A stretch of DNA of 64,000 nt from Gammaproteobacteria bacterium (GCA_021773395.1 JAJFKB010000014.1:62001-126000); one strand, 5' to 3'. Positions 40,916 through 50,254 are shown, counted from the stretch's first letter. Program-made: numbers and translations. Notes: generated by a model from the letters alone, not told the origin.

Positions 40916-41695
40916 ATGGACTTAGATTTCCCCCTGATACTCGTGACGGCAGTTTTTATAACAGGAGCTGTATGGCTTGTCGATGTAGTTTGGTGGGCTC
41001 CATTTCGAGCAAAAAGAGATGGCGTTGACAGCCACGATACCGAGCCGTCGCAACCTGCAGTTGTGGAATACTCCAAATCATTTTTTCCCGTCTTGTTTGT
41101 AGTTTTAGTGTTACGCTCTTTTTTGTATGAGCCGTTTCAAATCCCTTCAGGGTCAATGTTGCCGACGCTGAAAATAGGGGATTTTATACTGGTGAATAAG
41201 TTTAATTATGGGCTGCGACTACCTGTTTTAGGTACTAAAGTTTTCTCAGTAGGGGATCCGCAACGTGGTGATGTGATGGTATTCAAGTTTCCAGGAAACC
41301 ATAAAATCAATTATATTAAGCGTGTGGTGGGTTTGCCAGGTGATACGATCAGTTATCGTAATAAGCAGTTAAGAGTTAATGGTGACCTGATGTCTCTCAA
41401 GTTGATCGCACAGTTGCCACCGGGAAGTCCCCGCTTTCAACTGCTGCAGGAACAACTGGGGGACGTTAATCACCGAATCTATATCAACCTGATGCCGGGC
41501 GGCCGATCCGGTGAATGGGTGGTGCCGCAAGGCCATTATTTTGTGATGGGGGATAACCGGGACAACAGTAATGACAGTAGGTTCTGGGGAACCGTACCGG
41601 ACAAACTGGTCGTTGGTGAAGCGGTGTCGGTTTGGATGCATTGGAATAAATTCTGGAGCCTTCCAAGTTTTGCGCATGTTGGCTCGATAGACTAA
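40916..41695 (+). CDS. lepB: Signal peptidase I
   Basis: Removes signal peptides at the inner membrane. Two membrane segments lie in the first 70 residues. The catalytic Ser80 is in IPSGSMLPTL and the general base Lys135 in NYIKRVVGLPGD; the later box GDNRDNSNDSRFWG is also present. The order lepA-lepB-DUF4845-rnc-era matches Pseudomonas. Confidence 0.96.
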   Translation: MDLDFPLILVTAVFITGAVWLVDVVWWAPFRAKRDGVDSHDTEPSQPAVVEYSKSFFPVLFVVLVLRSFLYEPFQIPSGSMLPTLKIGDFILVNKFNYGLRLPVLGTKVFSVGDPQRGDVMVFKFPGNHKINYIKRVVGLPGDTISYRNKQLRVNGDLMSLKLIAQLPPGSPRFQLLQEQLGDVNHRIYINLMPGGRSGEWVVPQGHYFVMGDNRDNSNDSRFWGTVPDKLVVGEAVSVWMHWNKFWSLPSFAHVGSID

Positions 41696-41757
41696 AGTTA
41701 TGGAATCGTTAGAAAAATAAGCATAGCAGGCATCATTCAATCATTGAGGAAAAAACG

Positions 41758-42126
41758 GTGAAACCAAAAAATCAATCCGGCTATAGCATGCTCAGTTTGA
41801 TCATCATTGTGGTCCTGGTCGTCGGTGGGTTGTTACTGACGATGAAGCTCGTACCTCTCTATATAACCGATTTTGCGGTTGGCAAAGCCCTCAGTTCTTT
41901 GGAATCGGAACAAGACCTGATCAATTGGAAGAAAAAAGAGATTCGCGAAACGATTAGAAAGAAATTAAGTGTTGATTATTCGCGGAATATGAAAGACGAA
42001 GAGATTATCATCACCAAGAAAAAAGATAATTTAAGTATCGATATTATCTATGAAGAGCGAATTCCTGTGGTTTATAACCTGGATATAATTGCTAAGTTTA
42101 ATCATCATCTTGAAAAGAACAAGTGA
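41758..42126 (+). CDS. DUF4845 membrane protein
   Basis: A 122-aa protein with one N-terminal hydrophobic helix preceded by a GYSMLS segment (about residues 8-34) and a soluble domain. The family is found between lepB and rnc in many gammaproteobacteria and has no proven function. GTG start with GAGGA upstream. Its stop overlaps the rnc start in a GTGA. Confidence 0.85.
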   Translation: MKPKNQSGYSMLSLIIIVVLVVGGLLLTMKLVPLYITDFAVGKALSSLESEQDLINWKKKEIRETIRKKLSVDYSRNMKDEEIIITKKKDNLSIDIIYEERIPVVYNLDIIAKFNHHLEKNK

Positions 42127-42800
42127 CACTCGCACTCGATAAATTAAGCCGTTCTCTGGGGTATGAGTTTACTGATCAGAGCCTGTTAAAGAAGGCTGTC
42201 ACCCATAGCAGTGCGGGAAAAAATAATAATGAACGTTTAGAGTTTTTGGGTGATTCCATCCTCGGCTGGGTCATCGCTGAAGCGTTATACCAGCGATTTC
42301 CGCATGCAAAAGAAGGTGAATTGAGCCGTTTGAGAGCCGGTCTGGTAAAGGGAGTGACGTTGGCAGAGCTGGCCCGCGAATTTAATTTGGGGAATCATCT
42401 CGGTCTGGGGCAGGGTGAACTGAAGAGCGGTGGGTATCGCAGGGATTCTATTTTAGCCGATGCAATGGAGGCGATTATCGGTGCCGTTTATCTGGATTCG
42501 AATATTGAGATCTGCAGGTCGCAGGTGCTGAATTGGTTCCAGGAACGCCTGCAGAAGCTGTCGGTGAAGGACAATCACAAGGATTCAAAAACTCAATTGC
42601 AGGAGTATTTGCAGGGGCGCAAACAGAATTTACCTCAATATGAGGTGGTGGCTACGCGGGGCAAAGAGCATGCACAAATTTTTGATGTAGAATGTAAGGT
42701 GAGCTTGCTGGAAGAGACTGTAACAGGCACGGGTAGCAGTCGAAGGCAGGCAGAGCAGGAGGCAGCTTTAAAAGCGCTTAAAATCTTGCAGGTAAACTAG
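42123..42800 (+). CDS. rnc: Ribonuclease III
   Basis: Double-strand specific endonuclease for rRNA and mRNA processing. The catalytic signature is NERLEFLGDSIL and the second acidic site is in DAMEAIIGAVYLD; a dsRNA-binding domain covers about residues 155-223. GTG start overlaps the DUF4845 stop by four bases, indicating translational coupling. Confidence 0.96.
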   Translation: MTLALDKLSRSLGYEFTDQSLLKKAVTHSSAGKNNNERLEFLGDSILGWVIAEALYQRFPHAKEGELSRLRAGLVKGVTLAELAREFNLGNHLGLGQGELKSGGYRRDSILADAMEAIIGAVYLDSNIEICRSQVLNWFQERLQKLSVKDNHKDSKTQLQEYLQGRKQNLPQYEVVATRGKEHAQIFDVECKVSLLEETVTGTGSSRRQAEQEAALKALKILQVN

Positions 42801-42877
42801 CACTCGCCGCAGATGACCATTTATACCAATCCAGATATGATAGCTTTCTATCTTTCCTTCAGAGGTTCTTCGATTAA

Positions 42878-43798
42878 ATGAGTGATGATTTTTTTAAGTC
42901 TGAGTTGAAGCGAGGCAAGTGTGGTTACGTTGCTATAGTAGGGCGGCCCAACGTTGGCAAATCAACGCTGCTGAACCATATTCTGGGTCAAAAAATCAGT
43001 ATTACTTCGCGAAAACCTCAAACAACTCGACATCAGATTCTGGGCGTAAAAACGGCACAAGGTGTGCAGGTCGTTTATGTGGATACGCCGGGCTTACACC
43101 AGGGCCGCGCCCAAGCGCTAAATCGTTATATGAATCGCGCTGCGACGGCAGCGTTACGTGACGTTGATTTGGTGGTTTTTGTTGTGGAACGCACTGCCTG
43201 GACGGAGGATGATGAATGGGTGTTGGAGAAGGTCCGCTGTGTTAAGTGTCCAGTCATTCTGGTTATCAACAAAGTCGACCTGTTAGCAGACAAAGAGACA
43301 TTGTTGCCGCATATTAAGGGTGTCAGTGAAAAGATGGATTTTGCGCAGATCCTACCTGTTTCGGCAACTCAGGGTGATAACCTTGATGCGCTGGAAAAAA
43401 TCATCGCCGGAATGCTGCCAGAAGGGATCCATTACTTCCCAGAGGATCAGGTCACAGATCGCAGTGAACGGTTTTTGGCGGCGGAGCTGGTTCGGGAAAA
43501 AATTATGCGTCGTCTGGGAGACGAAATCCCTTATCAAGTCACGGTTGAAATTGAAGAGTTTAAGCGCGTGGAAAAGGTGTTACACATTGGCGCATTGATT
43601 CTAGTCGAACGTGATGGGCAGAAAAAAATTATCATTGGCCGCAAAGGAGAGCAGCTCAAGGCTATTGGCAAAGACGCGCGATTGGATATGGAGAAGTTAT
43701 TTGATTCAAAAGTGATGTTGAGTCTTTGGATCAAGGTTAAATCAGGCTGGTCGGATAACGAAAGGGCACTGGCAAGTCTGGGATATGAAGATCGATGA
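42878..43798 (+). CDS. era: GTPase Era
   Basis: Era binds 16S rRNA and helps 30S assembly. G1 GRPNVGKST is at 22-30, with DTPGLH, NKVDLL and the later SATQGDN motif. The C-terminal KH domain has [11 protein letters not shown]. Length 306 aa. It is downstream of rnc, the usual pair. Confidence 0.96.
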   Translation: MSDDFFKSELKRGKCGYVAIVGRPNVGKSTLLNHILGQKISITSRKPQTTRHQILGVKTAQGVQVVYVDTPGLHQGRAQALNRYMNRAATAALRDVDLVVFVVERTAWTEDDEWVLEKVRCVKCPVILVINKVDLLADKETLLPHIKGVSEKMDFAQILPVSATQGDNLDALEKIIAGMLPEGIHYFPEDQVTDRSERFLAAELVREKIMRRLGDEIPYQVTVEIEEFKRVEKVLHIGALILVERDGQKKIIIGRKGEQLKAIGKDARLDMEKLFDSKVMLSLWIKVKSGWSDNERALASLGYEDR

Positions 43799-43937
43799 GT
43801 AGCGGCCTGGAAGGACTGATGGCTTTTCGCGAATTCAGCTAAGGCTGGATAAAGGGGATTGATAGCAAGTGATTTTAGCAATTCCACACAGTTCCAGATT
43901 TTCCTGAGTTGTTGATATTGAGTGAAGAACAGAGAAG

Positions 43938-44684
43938 ATGCATAAGAGCGTCGAACTGCAACCTGCGTTTATAATTCACAGCAGAAATTTTCGAGAGACC
44001 AGTCAGCTGGTTGACTTTATTACACCGGAGTACGGCAGGGTTAGTGCTGTTGCGAAGGGAGTCAAACGCAGTAAATTAAATAAAAACCTGCTGCATCCAT
44101 TTTCAAAAATACTAATATCCTGGCATGGTAAGGGTGAGCTTAAAACGCTTGGGTCAATAGATCAAGGTAGTGCTGGAGAGCGACTTCTGTTGCAGGGTAA
44201 TGCCTTGTTAAGCGGTCTTTATATCAATGAGTTGTTGTCGATATTGCTGCGCATGCAGGATAATTGTGAAACCCTGTTCGATGGCTATCAGCGGGTGTTG
44301 CAGCAGTTAGCTAGTTGCGATGAAATTGAACCTTACCTGAGATGTTTTGAAAAGCTGTTGTTGCAGGAGCTGGGTTATGGCATTCCCTTTCCAGAACCAG
44401 TATCCGATACAGATAATGAAATTGATTTGTCTGGGCCGGAAATGCAGTATTACTATAACCCGGAAAGCGAATTTGAGTTGTTGCGGTATGCTCCCACAGT
44501 GCAACAAAAACAGCGGTGTTTTTCATCAAAAGTACTGAATGCTATTTGCGCGGATAATTTTCAAACTACTGAAGTGCGGCAGGCGGCAAAACGGCTGATG
44601 CGTTTATCGATAACGCCTTTGTTGGGTGGCAAAGCACTGCGCAGCAGAGAGTTATTTAGAACTAAGGAATTAACGAATGAATGA
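43938..44684 (+). CDS. recO: DNA repair protein RecO
   Basis: RecO loads RecA on SSB-coated DNA with RecR. The N-terminal OB fold has the sequence [19 protein letters not shown] followed by VAKGVKRSK; the rest is helical. No zinc-finger cysteines are evident, as in many gammaproteobacterial forms. Length 248 aa. It overlaps pdxJ by eight bases. Confidence 0.92.
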   Translation: MHKSVELQPAFIIHSRNFRETSQLVDFITPEYGRVSAVAKGVKRSKLNKNLLHPFSKILISWHGKGELKTLGSIDQGSAGERLLLQGNALLSGLYINELLSILLRMQDNCETLFDGYQRVLQQLASCDEIEPYLRCFEKLLLQELGYGIPFPEPVSDTDNEIDLSGPEMQYYYNPESEFELLRYAPTVQQKQRCFSSKVLNAICADNFQTTEVRQAAKRLMRLSITPLLGGKALRSRELFRTKELTNE

Positions 44685-45414
44685 TAAGAATCGAGTGTTG
44701 CTGGGTGTTAATATTGATCATGTGGCGACGTTGCGGCAAGCACGGGGTACACGCTACCCCGATCCAATTCAGGCGGCTATTGAGGCTGAAGAGGCAGGAG
44801 CTGATGGGATTACCCTTCATTTACGCGAAGATCGTCGTCATATTCAGGATCGCGATGTGAGGATGTTACGGGATATTTTGCAGACCCGGATGAATCTGGA
44901 AATGGCGGCGACTGATGAAATGGTTGCCATTGCGCGCGAGATTAAGCCGCCTCATGTCTGTCTTGTGCCAGAGCGGCGTGAGGAACTTACCACAGAGGGT
45001 GGTTTGGATGTGGTGGCACAGCAGGAACGCATTAAAGCTGTGACTGAACAGCTTGCGGATCAAGATATACAGGTATCTTTATTTATCGATCCAGAGCCTA
45101 CTCAAATAACAGCGGCTGTTGAATGTGGCGCTCCGGCCATTGAAATACATACCGGGCATTATGCGGATGCGCTAACACAAGCGCAGCAACAGAAAGAGTT
45201 GCAGCGCATTTCGGATGGCGTCTCTTTCGCGCTGCAGCAGGGATTGGTCGTTAATGCTGGTCATGGCTTACACTATCATAATGTCGAAGAAGTGGCTGCG
45301 ATTCCCGGAATCAACGAGTTAAATATTGGGCATGGCATTATTGCAAGAGCCGTATTTACCGGACTTAAACAAGCCATCTGGGAAATGAAACAATTGATCC
45401 AGGGCGCAGGCTAG
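44677..45414 (+). CDS. pdxJ: Pyridoxine 5'-phosphate synthase
   Basis: PdxJ makes pyridoxine phosphate, the last ring-forming step in vitamin B6 synthesis. Start [18 protein letters not shown], then [11 protein letters not shown], and the end [12 protein letters not shown] are typical. The 245-aa length is normal. In many relatives acpS follows; here the core block ends and an accessory segment begins. Confidence 0.96.
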   Translation: MNDKNRVLLGVNIDHVATLRQARGTRYPDPIQAAIEAEEAGADGITLHLREDRRHIQDRDVRMLRDILQTRMNLEMAATDEMVAIAREIKPPHVCLVPERREELTTEGGLDVVAQQERIKAVTEQLADQDIQVSLFIDPEPTQITAAVECGAPAIEIHTGHYADALTQAQQQKELQRISDGVSFALQQGLVVNAGHGLHYHNVEEVAAIPGINELNIGHGIIARAVFTGLKQAIWEMKQLIQGAG

Positions 45415-45937
45415 GTGAATACTTAACTGTGGTATCTTAATAGGGCAGCTAATGGCGCTTAAATACGTTAGAGAGCGTTACTCAGATTTGAACTGACATC
45501 GTAAGAGAGGATTCTATAGCGCTGGACAGACGGTTAAGCTCTAAAAGCCGACGGTCAAATTAGCGATAACTTGAAGTTGCAGCAGTCAACCAACGGTAAA
45601 CTGAAAACCAGAAATATGCGTAGCAAACTATCGCACCGGCTATTCCGCCCGTCGGCTAGTCGTGGCATCACCACAACAAAAATAATACCTACAATAAGCG
45701 CCCCTCTCTGCAGTAACACACAATATCACAACGTGTTTTTAGGGCGGTGTTGGCGGGGTAACTGATCGGTATTGAATTAGTGCAACTCAAAGAATAACCA
45801 TACAATTTGTCAGGTTATTTTACAGTCATCCTTTTTGCCATTCGTAACTTATTGTTTTTATTGCTATGGAACAGTTTTTGCTTGTGATTTGTGGGCTGGT
45901 ATCGAATTTTTTGGCTGAACCTTACGGAGGTTAAAAA
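45415..45937 (+). other. 523-base non-coding stretch at the edge of the accessory segment
   Basis: No supported gene. One 64-codon frame (45571-45765) shows no ribosome site or homology I recognise. A 9-bp inverted repeat, AGCCGACGG (45546-45554) and CCGTCGGCT (45649-45657), is separated by 94 bases. The last 80 bases are AT-rich and should hold the promoter of the next gene. Confidence 0.5.
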
Positions 45938-46627
45938 ATGACAACTGTCTATCGTGCTTTCTTTATCCTAGCTGCATTGATACTGTGTGGCCCAGTCCAT
46001 GCGGTTCCGGTTAACGGCATCCCGTGGGGCTCAGCCTACTCGTTGCTGGGTACTAACGGCATCATCAATCCTGACGTTTTGGTCGGTTTCAATCCGCAGC
46101 CCGATCCTCCTGGCTCGGATCCAGGCAGTGTTGCAGACCTCTTGCTGATCGATCCGATGACTGCCCAGTTAAAGCTACCCGGACAGAGTAGTGGTCAACT
46201 GTTTCAGTTCTTTTTCGCTATCAACCTTACGGGCTACGATCTAGTAGTCAATAATCCCTCTCCTGCCGATAACTTCAATAGCTTGGTAATTGGGATCGAT
46301 GCGTTGGTAGCCGGAGCTCCAAATACACACTTGTTCGATGTCGAGTTGGGGTTCACGACATCTTCGTCAGGAGTGGTCGATGTTGCAAGCTTGGTTGGTT
46401 TCAATCCACAGCCCGATCCGCCGGGTTTCGATGCAGAGTTTGGCATGTTATTCACTTACACCAGCCTGTCGGATGCTTTTGTGACTCTCAGCCTCCGAGA
46501 CGATACTGGGGATTTAATGGGGTTGCAGCAGGTTCCGGAACCCACCACTCTCGCATTGCTGGGTCTTGGTCTGGCCGCTATTGGCTACAGGCGGTACCGA
46601 AAGCAAAATCAAAGTACACTTCGGTGA
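45938..46627 (+). CDS. PEP-CTERM exported protein with repeated FNPQPDPPG motif
   Basis: A 229-aa protein with a signal peptide (about residues 1-22) and a C-terminal PEP-CTERM tail: VPEP at 199-202, a hydrophobic helix, then RRYRK. Such proteins are processed by an exosortase and are linked to extracellular polysaccharide. The motif LVGFNPQPDPPG occurs twice, at residues 48-59 and 152-163, dividing the mature protein into similar halves. No enzymatic domain is recognised. Strong GGAGG ribosome site seven bases before ATG. The next PEP-CTERM gene starts six bases after the stop. Confidence 0.88.
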   Translation: MTTVYRAFFILAALILCGPVHAVPVNGIPWGSAYSLLGTNGIINPDVLVGFNPQPDPPGSDPGSVADLLLIDPMTAQLKLPGQSSGQLFQFFFAINLTGYDLVVNNPSPADNFNSLVIGIDALVAGAPNTHLFDVELGFTTSSSGVVDVASLVGFNPQPDPPGFDAEFGMLFTYTSLSDAFVTLSLRDDTGDLMGLQQVPEPTTLALLGLGLAAIGYRRYRKQNQSTLR

Positions 46628-46633
46628 GGTTGC

Positions 46634-47197
46634 ATGTTGTTCAAGGCCATTAGCAAGCTCAAAACACAGGTGCTTGCCTTGGTTTGCCTGTTATTAACAA
46701 GTTTTGCATCATCGGCTCATGCTGTCGTCATCGATGTCACCTTCTTTGATTCGAAAGAGCCACGACTCGATGTTCTGATGACAGAAATTGGTAGTGTCAG
46801 TGACCGTGTTTACACGTTGGATTTAGTCAATGGAGAAGTCATCTTTGGTGATGGGCAACAAGGAGCAAGACCGCCAGCGGGACAAGACAATGTAGCCGGT
46901 AGCTATAGACACGGCAGTGGCGGTGCAACTGGGTATATCGTCAACATCTATCCAATTCAACCCAGTAATAATCTTCCCCAACTGATTCCTATTACAGATT
47001 TTAGAGATACCAGCAATAACGAAGACCTAAGTTTCATTGTCGCAGGTCTCTCAAGTATAAAGTTCGAATTTTCAAAAGAAGGATTTTCAATTACTGACGC
47101 TCAGTTTAGTTCCACGGGTATTCCGGAACCCGCCACCCTTGGTTTAATGGGACTTGGCCTAGCGGGTATTGGATTTGCTCGAAGAAAGAGAGCGTAA
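46634..47197 (+). CDS. Second PEP-CTERM exported protein
   Basis: A 187-aa protein with a signal peptide cleaved after about AHA (residue 30) and a PEP-CTERM tail, IPEPATLGLMGLGLAGIGF followed by ARRKRA from residue 163. The body is of unknown fold, rich in beta-prone sequence. It is in an operon with the preceding PEP-CTERM gene, and both are expected to need the same exosortase, which is not in this window. Confidence 0.87.
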   Translation: MLFKAISKLKTQVLALVCLLLTSFASSAHAVVIDVTFFDSKEPRLDVLMTEIGSVSDRVYTLDLVNGEVIFGDGQQGARPPAGQDNVAGSYRHGSGGATGYIVNIYPIQPSNNLPQLIPITDFRDTSNNEDLSFIVAGLSSIKFEFSKEGFSITDAQFSSTGIPEPATLGLMGLGLAGIGFARRKRA

Positions 47198-47212
47198 CAA
47201 AGTCCGTTTACA

Positions 47213-47511
47213 TTAAGTCCCGCCAAGTGCGGAGTTTTTTATACCGATGACCTCTATCTCACTCCCATAGTCCTTTTGGACTTCCTCGAAGTGGGGCATT
47301 TGCTTTCGGCAGGGTTGGCACCAAGTCGCCCAAAACTTTAAATACACAGCTTTTTTCCTTTGTACTCGGCCAGACTGGTCTTCTCTCCGGATATTAGCGG
47401 TATGGGTGCAGTTAATATCTCATCAGGCAAATTAGTGGCGTACGAATTTATTGAGAAGAAAAACACGACAGATAAAAAACAAATTTTAAGAACGATCAAA
47501 TACTTATGCAT
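47213..47511 (-). pseudogene. TlpA/thioredoxin-like gene, frameshifted and truncated
   Basis: The first frame (from ATG 47511) encodes a signal peptide and NLPDEILTAPIPLISGEK, the start of a TlpA-like domain, then stops at 47338 with GKK-LCI. In the -1 frame the domain continues without loss as AVYLKFWATWCQPCRKQMPHF, with the CxxC redox site, to a stop at 47213. The switch falls exactly on A AAA AAG (minus strand, 47356-47350), a known slippery heptamer. The joined protein would be 99 aa, shorter than normal TlpA proteins (about 150 or more), so the fold looks incomplete. A decaying gene or a base missing from the A run is more likely than programmed frameshifting. Confidence 0.7.
47220..47240 (+). 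terminator. weak terminator after the PEP-CTERM pair
   Basis: CCGC (47220-47223) pairs with GCGG (47229-47232), followed after AG by six T residues. The stem is only four base pairs. It lies inside the 3' end of the convergent pseudogene. Confidence 0.35.
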
Positions 47512-47604
47512 AGTCAATTTACCGTCTTTTGTTTTTGGAAAGCCAAAAAGCGTTGCTAACAACCCCCTTGCATCTCAGAAATCAGCGTTGGTAGGTTTCT
47601 TAGG

Positions 47605-48015
47605 TTACTGAACAGGGATCACAGGAGGTGTTCCCTTATTCTTGATAAGAAACACGAGGAACTTTGCCGGTTCGGTGTCGCTTGCATTTTTGGACACAGC
47701 GTGAATATCAGCAGGCGATTCATAGAACATCTCTCCAGGACCAATCGTTGTTGGTTCGCCGCCCTCGACCTGCATCGTGATCGTACCTTCTAACACATAG
47801 ACAAACACCTGAGCGTCGTGACGATGGATGGGAGTTGCGGCGCCTGGCGGATAACTAACCGTCAATACCAAGACCTCTTTATCATCGCTTCCTAATACTT
47901 TGCTCATCAGTGGGACGACGAACCCATCATCGGTGCTGGCGTACGCTGATTGAAAAAACAACAGGTTCACGATAAAGCTTACAGTTACTCTACTAAGTGT
48001 TGAGGTTTTCGGCAT
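47605..48015 (-). CDS. Exported cupin-domain protein
   Basis: A 136-aa protein with a signal peptide (about residues 1-27) and one cupin barrel. Likely metal ligands are in PIHRHDAQVFVYVLEG and the histidine of PADIHAVSK. Small periplasmic cupins bind metals or act as dioxygenases; the substrate is unknown. The ATG at 48015 has AAGGAT seven bases upstream, while a longer frame to 48042 lacks this. It follows the NADH dehydrogenase gene in the same direction. Confidence 0.8.
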   Translation of the reverse strand: MPKTSTLSRVTVSFIVNLLFFQSAYASTDDGFVVPLMSKVLGSDDKEVLVLTVSYPPGAATPIHRHDAQVFVYVLEGTITMQVEGGEPTTIGPGEMFYESPADIHAVSKNASDTEPAKFLVFLIKNKGTPPVIPVQ

Positions 48016-48125
48016 TGCGGTATCCTTATAAAAATTTAACAAAAGTGCTTAGAATTTTCATGGTCAGCTGTGAAAGTAGCTCAATTGCCGACAAAATTTT
48101 CACGCGGTATAACAGCCACACGCTA

Positions 48126-49343
48126 TTATGGAACAATGACGTAGTCTGGATTGGCAATGCTAAAGACCGTGTCACGATCCGGCGTCGGGGGATAGATCCA
48201 TTGTGTATTGATGGCACGTTTGAGCTCTTTGGCATCCGCACGTTTCATCTCGACCTTACGGTCCCAGCCCTCGGTGTAAACCGCACCCCATGGGCCTAAA
48301 TCTAGGCATGTGACATACTTTGGTTGACTGTATGGGTGTTTCGGTAAGCCGACTATCTCAGCCGCTGCATTGTGTCCAGCTACTCGGCCTAAGCTCAGTG
48401 CATGTTGACAAGACATCATCGCAACATTGCCTTCATCGTCAGTCGCAGCCATCGCGACATCGCCGGTAACGAATACGTCTTTGATGCTCTTGGCGCGCAA
48501 ATACCGGTCGACCAGTACGCGGCCAAAGCGATCATGTTCGCCTTCTATTTGTGCGGCGAGAGGATGAGCCCTAGCGCCTGCTGTCCAGATTACGGTATTG
48601 GTTTCAATCCGCTCCCCTGTCGAGGTAGTAATGCCGTCTGCGTCGATCGCAGCAGCACTGGTTGACGTTATCACTTCGACTCCGCACGCAGTCAAAGCCT
48701 CTTCGATTATGGGGCGAGGGCTCGGCCCGAGGTCAGGGCCGATAGCGGGCGCCTGTTCCAACACCACGACACGGATATTCGTGTCGTGACCTAGGATTTC
48801 ATGTAGTCGGTCCGGAATTTCAGCAGCAGTTTCGATGCCGGTAAAGCCCCCACCCACGACCACGACCGTATTGCGACCGACCGTCTCTGGCTTACCGGCA
48901 AGCGCCTTCAAATGCGTATCCAATGCTATCGCGTCAGAAAGTTGGTCAACATTGAAGCTATATTCTTTTAGGCCCGGTATATCCGGTAGGAAGAGCCCGC
49001 TTCCGGTGGCCAGAATGAATCGGTCATACGGCAATATAACGTTTTTATCATCGTTGCCAGTCATTTCAACTTCATGACGATCCGTATCAATCTTCTGTAC
49101 GGTACCAGCTATATGCTCGACTCCAACCGCAGCAAACAACGGTGCGATGTCCGGTGCCATTTCCTCAAATGTTCGTTCATAAAATCGCGGGCGGATATGT
49201 AGTTTCGGGGCGGGAGAGATGATCTTGATATCTACCATATCCTCCTTACCAGTGAGCGACACGGCGCGTGCTGCGGAAAGCGCTGACCACATACCGGCAA
49301 AGCCCGAACCTGCGATTAAAATTTTTTGGGTTAACTGAGTCAT
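48126..49343 (-). CDS. Type II NADH dehydrogenase-like FAD oxidoreductase
   Basis: A 405-aa flavoprotein with the FAD motif AGSGFAGMWSA, the NADH motif VVVGGGFTGIETAAE and the C-terminal FAD site VFVTGDVAMA. The family passes electrons from NAD(P)H to quinones without pumping protons, or to sulfide or other acceptors. No redox-active cysteine pair of the sulfide-quinone reductase type was noticed. It lies between an Rrf2 regulator and a cupin gene on the same strand, so these may form one unit. Confidence 0.85.
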   Translation of the reverse strand: MTQLTQKILIAGSGFAGMWSALSAARAVSLTGKEDMVDIKIISPAPKLHIRPRFYERTFEEMAPDIAPLFAAVGVEHIAGTVQKIDTDRHEVEMTGNDDKNVILPYDRFILATGSGLFLPDIPGLKEYSFNVDQLSDAIALDTHLKALAGKPETVGRNTVVVVGGGFTGIETAAEIPDRLHEILGHDTNIRVVVLEQAPAIGPDLGPSPRPIIEEALTACGVEVITSTSAAAIDADGITTSTGERIETNTVIWTAGARAHPLAAQIEGEHDRFGRVLVDRYLRAKSIKDVFVTGDVAMAATDDEGNVAMMSCQHALSLGRVAGHNAAAEIVGLPKHPYSQPKYVTCLDLGPWGAVYTEGWDRKVEMKRADAKELKRAINTQWIYPPTPDRDTVFSIANPDYVIVP

Positions 49344-49455
49344 CTTCTTTCTCTTTCAATAAAGTGGAATAAATAAAACAATTTCTCACGCACTCAGGAG
49401 CGATCGACAGATATCCGGCGATGGATCATAAATCAGCACAATGCTCGTGGTCGAT

Positions 49456-50016
49456 TCAGCTTTTAGGCGGAGGATCAGATAGGCGTTCGAAAATTTCCGG
49501 CTTTCTTCCTCTTAGGCGCGCCTTGCCTCGATCTGACAGCCACTCCTCAACGCAATGACCGAAATCATCTGGCGCTTTACGGTCCACAGTTTGCGCAAGG
49601 CTGGCAAGCGATTCCATCGCCAACGCGTCACGCATCGACTTTTCGGCGCGCAGCATCACTGCGTGGATTGCACACACACCACTAGTCGCCCAGTGTGGAG
49701 GATCTCCATCGAAGACGGCGCAACGACCACGAATTTCTTTGCAATCGAAGAGCGGTTTGTAACCCTCTATTGCGTCCACAATAGCAAGTACGGTAATTTC
49801 TTCCGGCGGCTTGGCTAGCTGGTAACCACCCCGCACACCGTCGTTCGCATTAACGATTCCCGCTTTTTCCAATTTTTGAAAAATTTTGGCGACGAAGCTC
49901 GGTGAAATGCCCTGCAAGTTGGCAAGGTCTCGGCTGCTTGCCCGCGACTTACCGGAATATACCAACCAAAGCAGGCAATGAATGCCATATTCAACGCTAT
50001 TTGTTAAGTGAGCCAT
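49456..50016 (-). CDS. Rrf2 family transcription regulator
   Basis: A 186-aa regulator with an N-terminal winged helix (about residues 1-75, with the recognition-helix region SPSFVAKIFQKLEKAGIV). Three cysteines, C92, C99 and C115, lie where IscR/NsrR-type proteins bind an Fe-S cluster, so it may sense iron-sulfur state, NO or redox. The C-terminus is extended. The gene precedes the NADH dehydrogenase gene and probably controls it. The ATG lies at the predicted transcription start, so the mRNA may be leaderless. Confidence 0.85.
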   Translation of the reverse strand: MAHLTNSVEYGIHCLLWLVYSGKSRASSRDLANLQGISPSFVAKIFQKLEKAGIVNANDGVRGGYQLAKPPEEITVLAIVDAIEGYKPLFDCKEIRGRCAVFDGDPPHWATSGVCAIHAVMLRAEKSMRDALAMESLASLAQTVDRKAPDDFGHCVEEWLSDRGKARLRGRKPEIFERLSDPPPKS

Positions 50017-50023
50017 AACAAGG

Positions 50024-50052
50024 AGTATATTGGTCCGCGTTTAAAGTTGCAA
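50024..50052 (-). promoter_or_regulatory. promoter of the Rrf2 gene
   Basis: On the minus strand TTGCAA (50052-50047) and TATACT (50029-50024) are spaced by 17 bases. The start point would lie at about 50017, at or next to the ATG at 50016. No Shine-Dalgarno sequence lies between. Confidence 0.6.
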
Positions 50053-50254
50053 GGATAAAAAGGTTAACAGAATAATAAAATGTATGTGGTGGTTGGTTTA
50101 GACTCCCACATTCCGCTCTTCTAATGGTTTTGTATTGGGCTTAGAATAAAGGTCTAACAAATCAACATGTGTTAAATATGCATGCAATCGTTGCACTGCT
50201 AACTGCGGATAGATACTGATCAAAAAGCTGATTTTCTCCCTTCTTAGTTTTCTG

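Noticed and set aside
45571..45765. 64-codon open frame after pdxJ
   Set aside because: No ribosome site, unusual amino acid composition and no family features.
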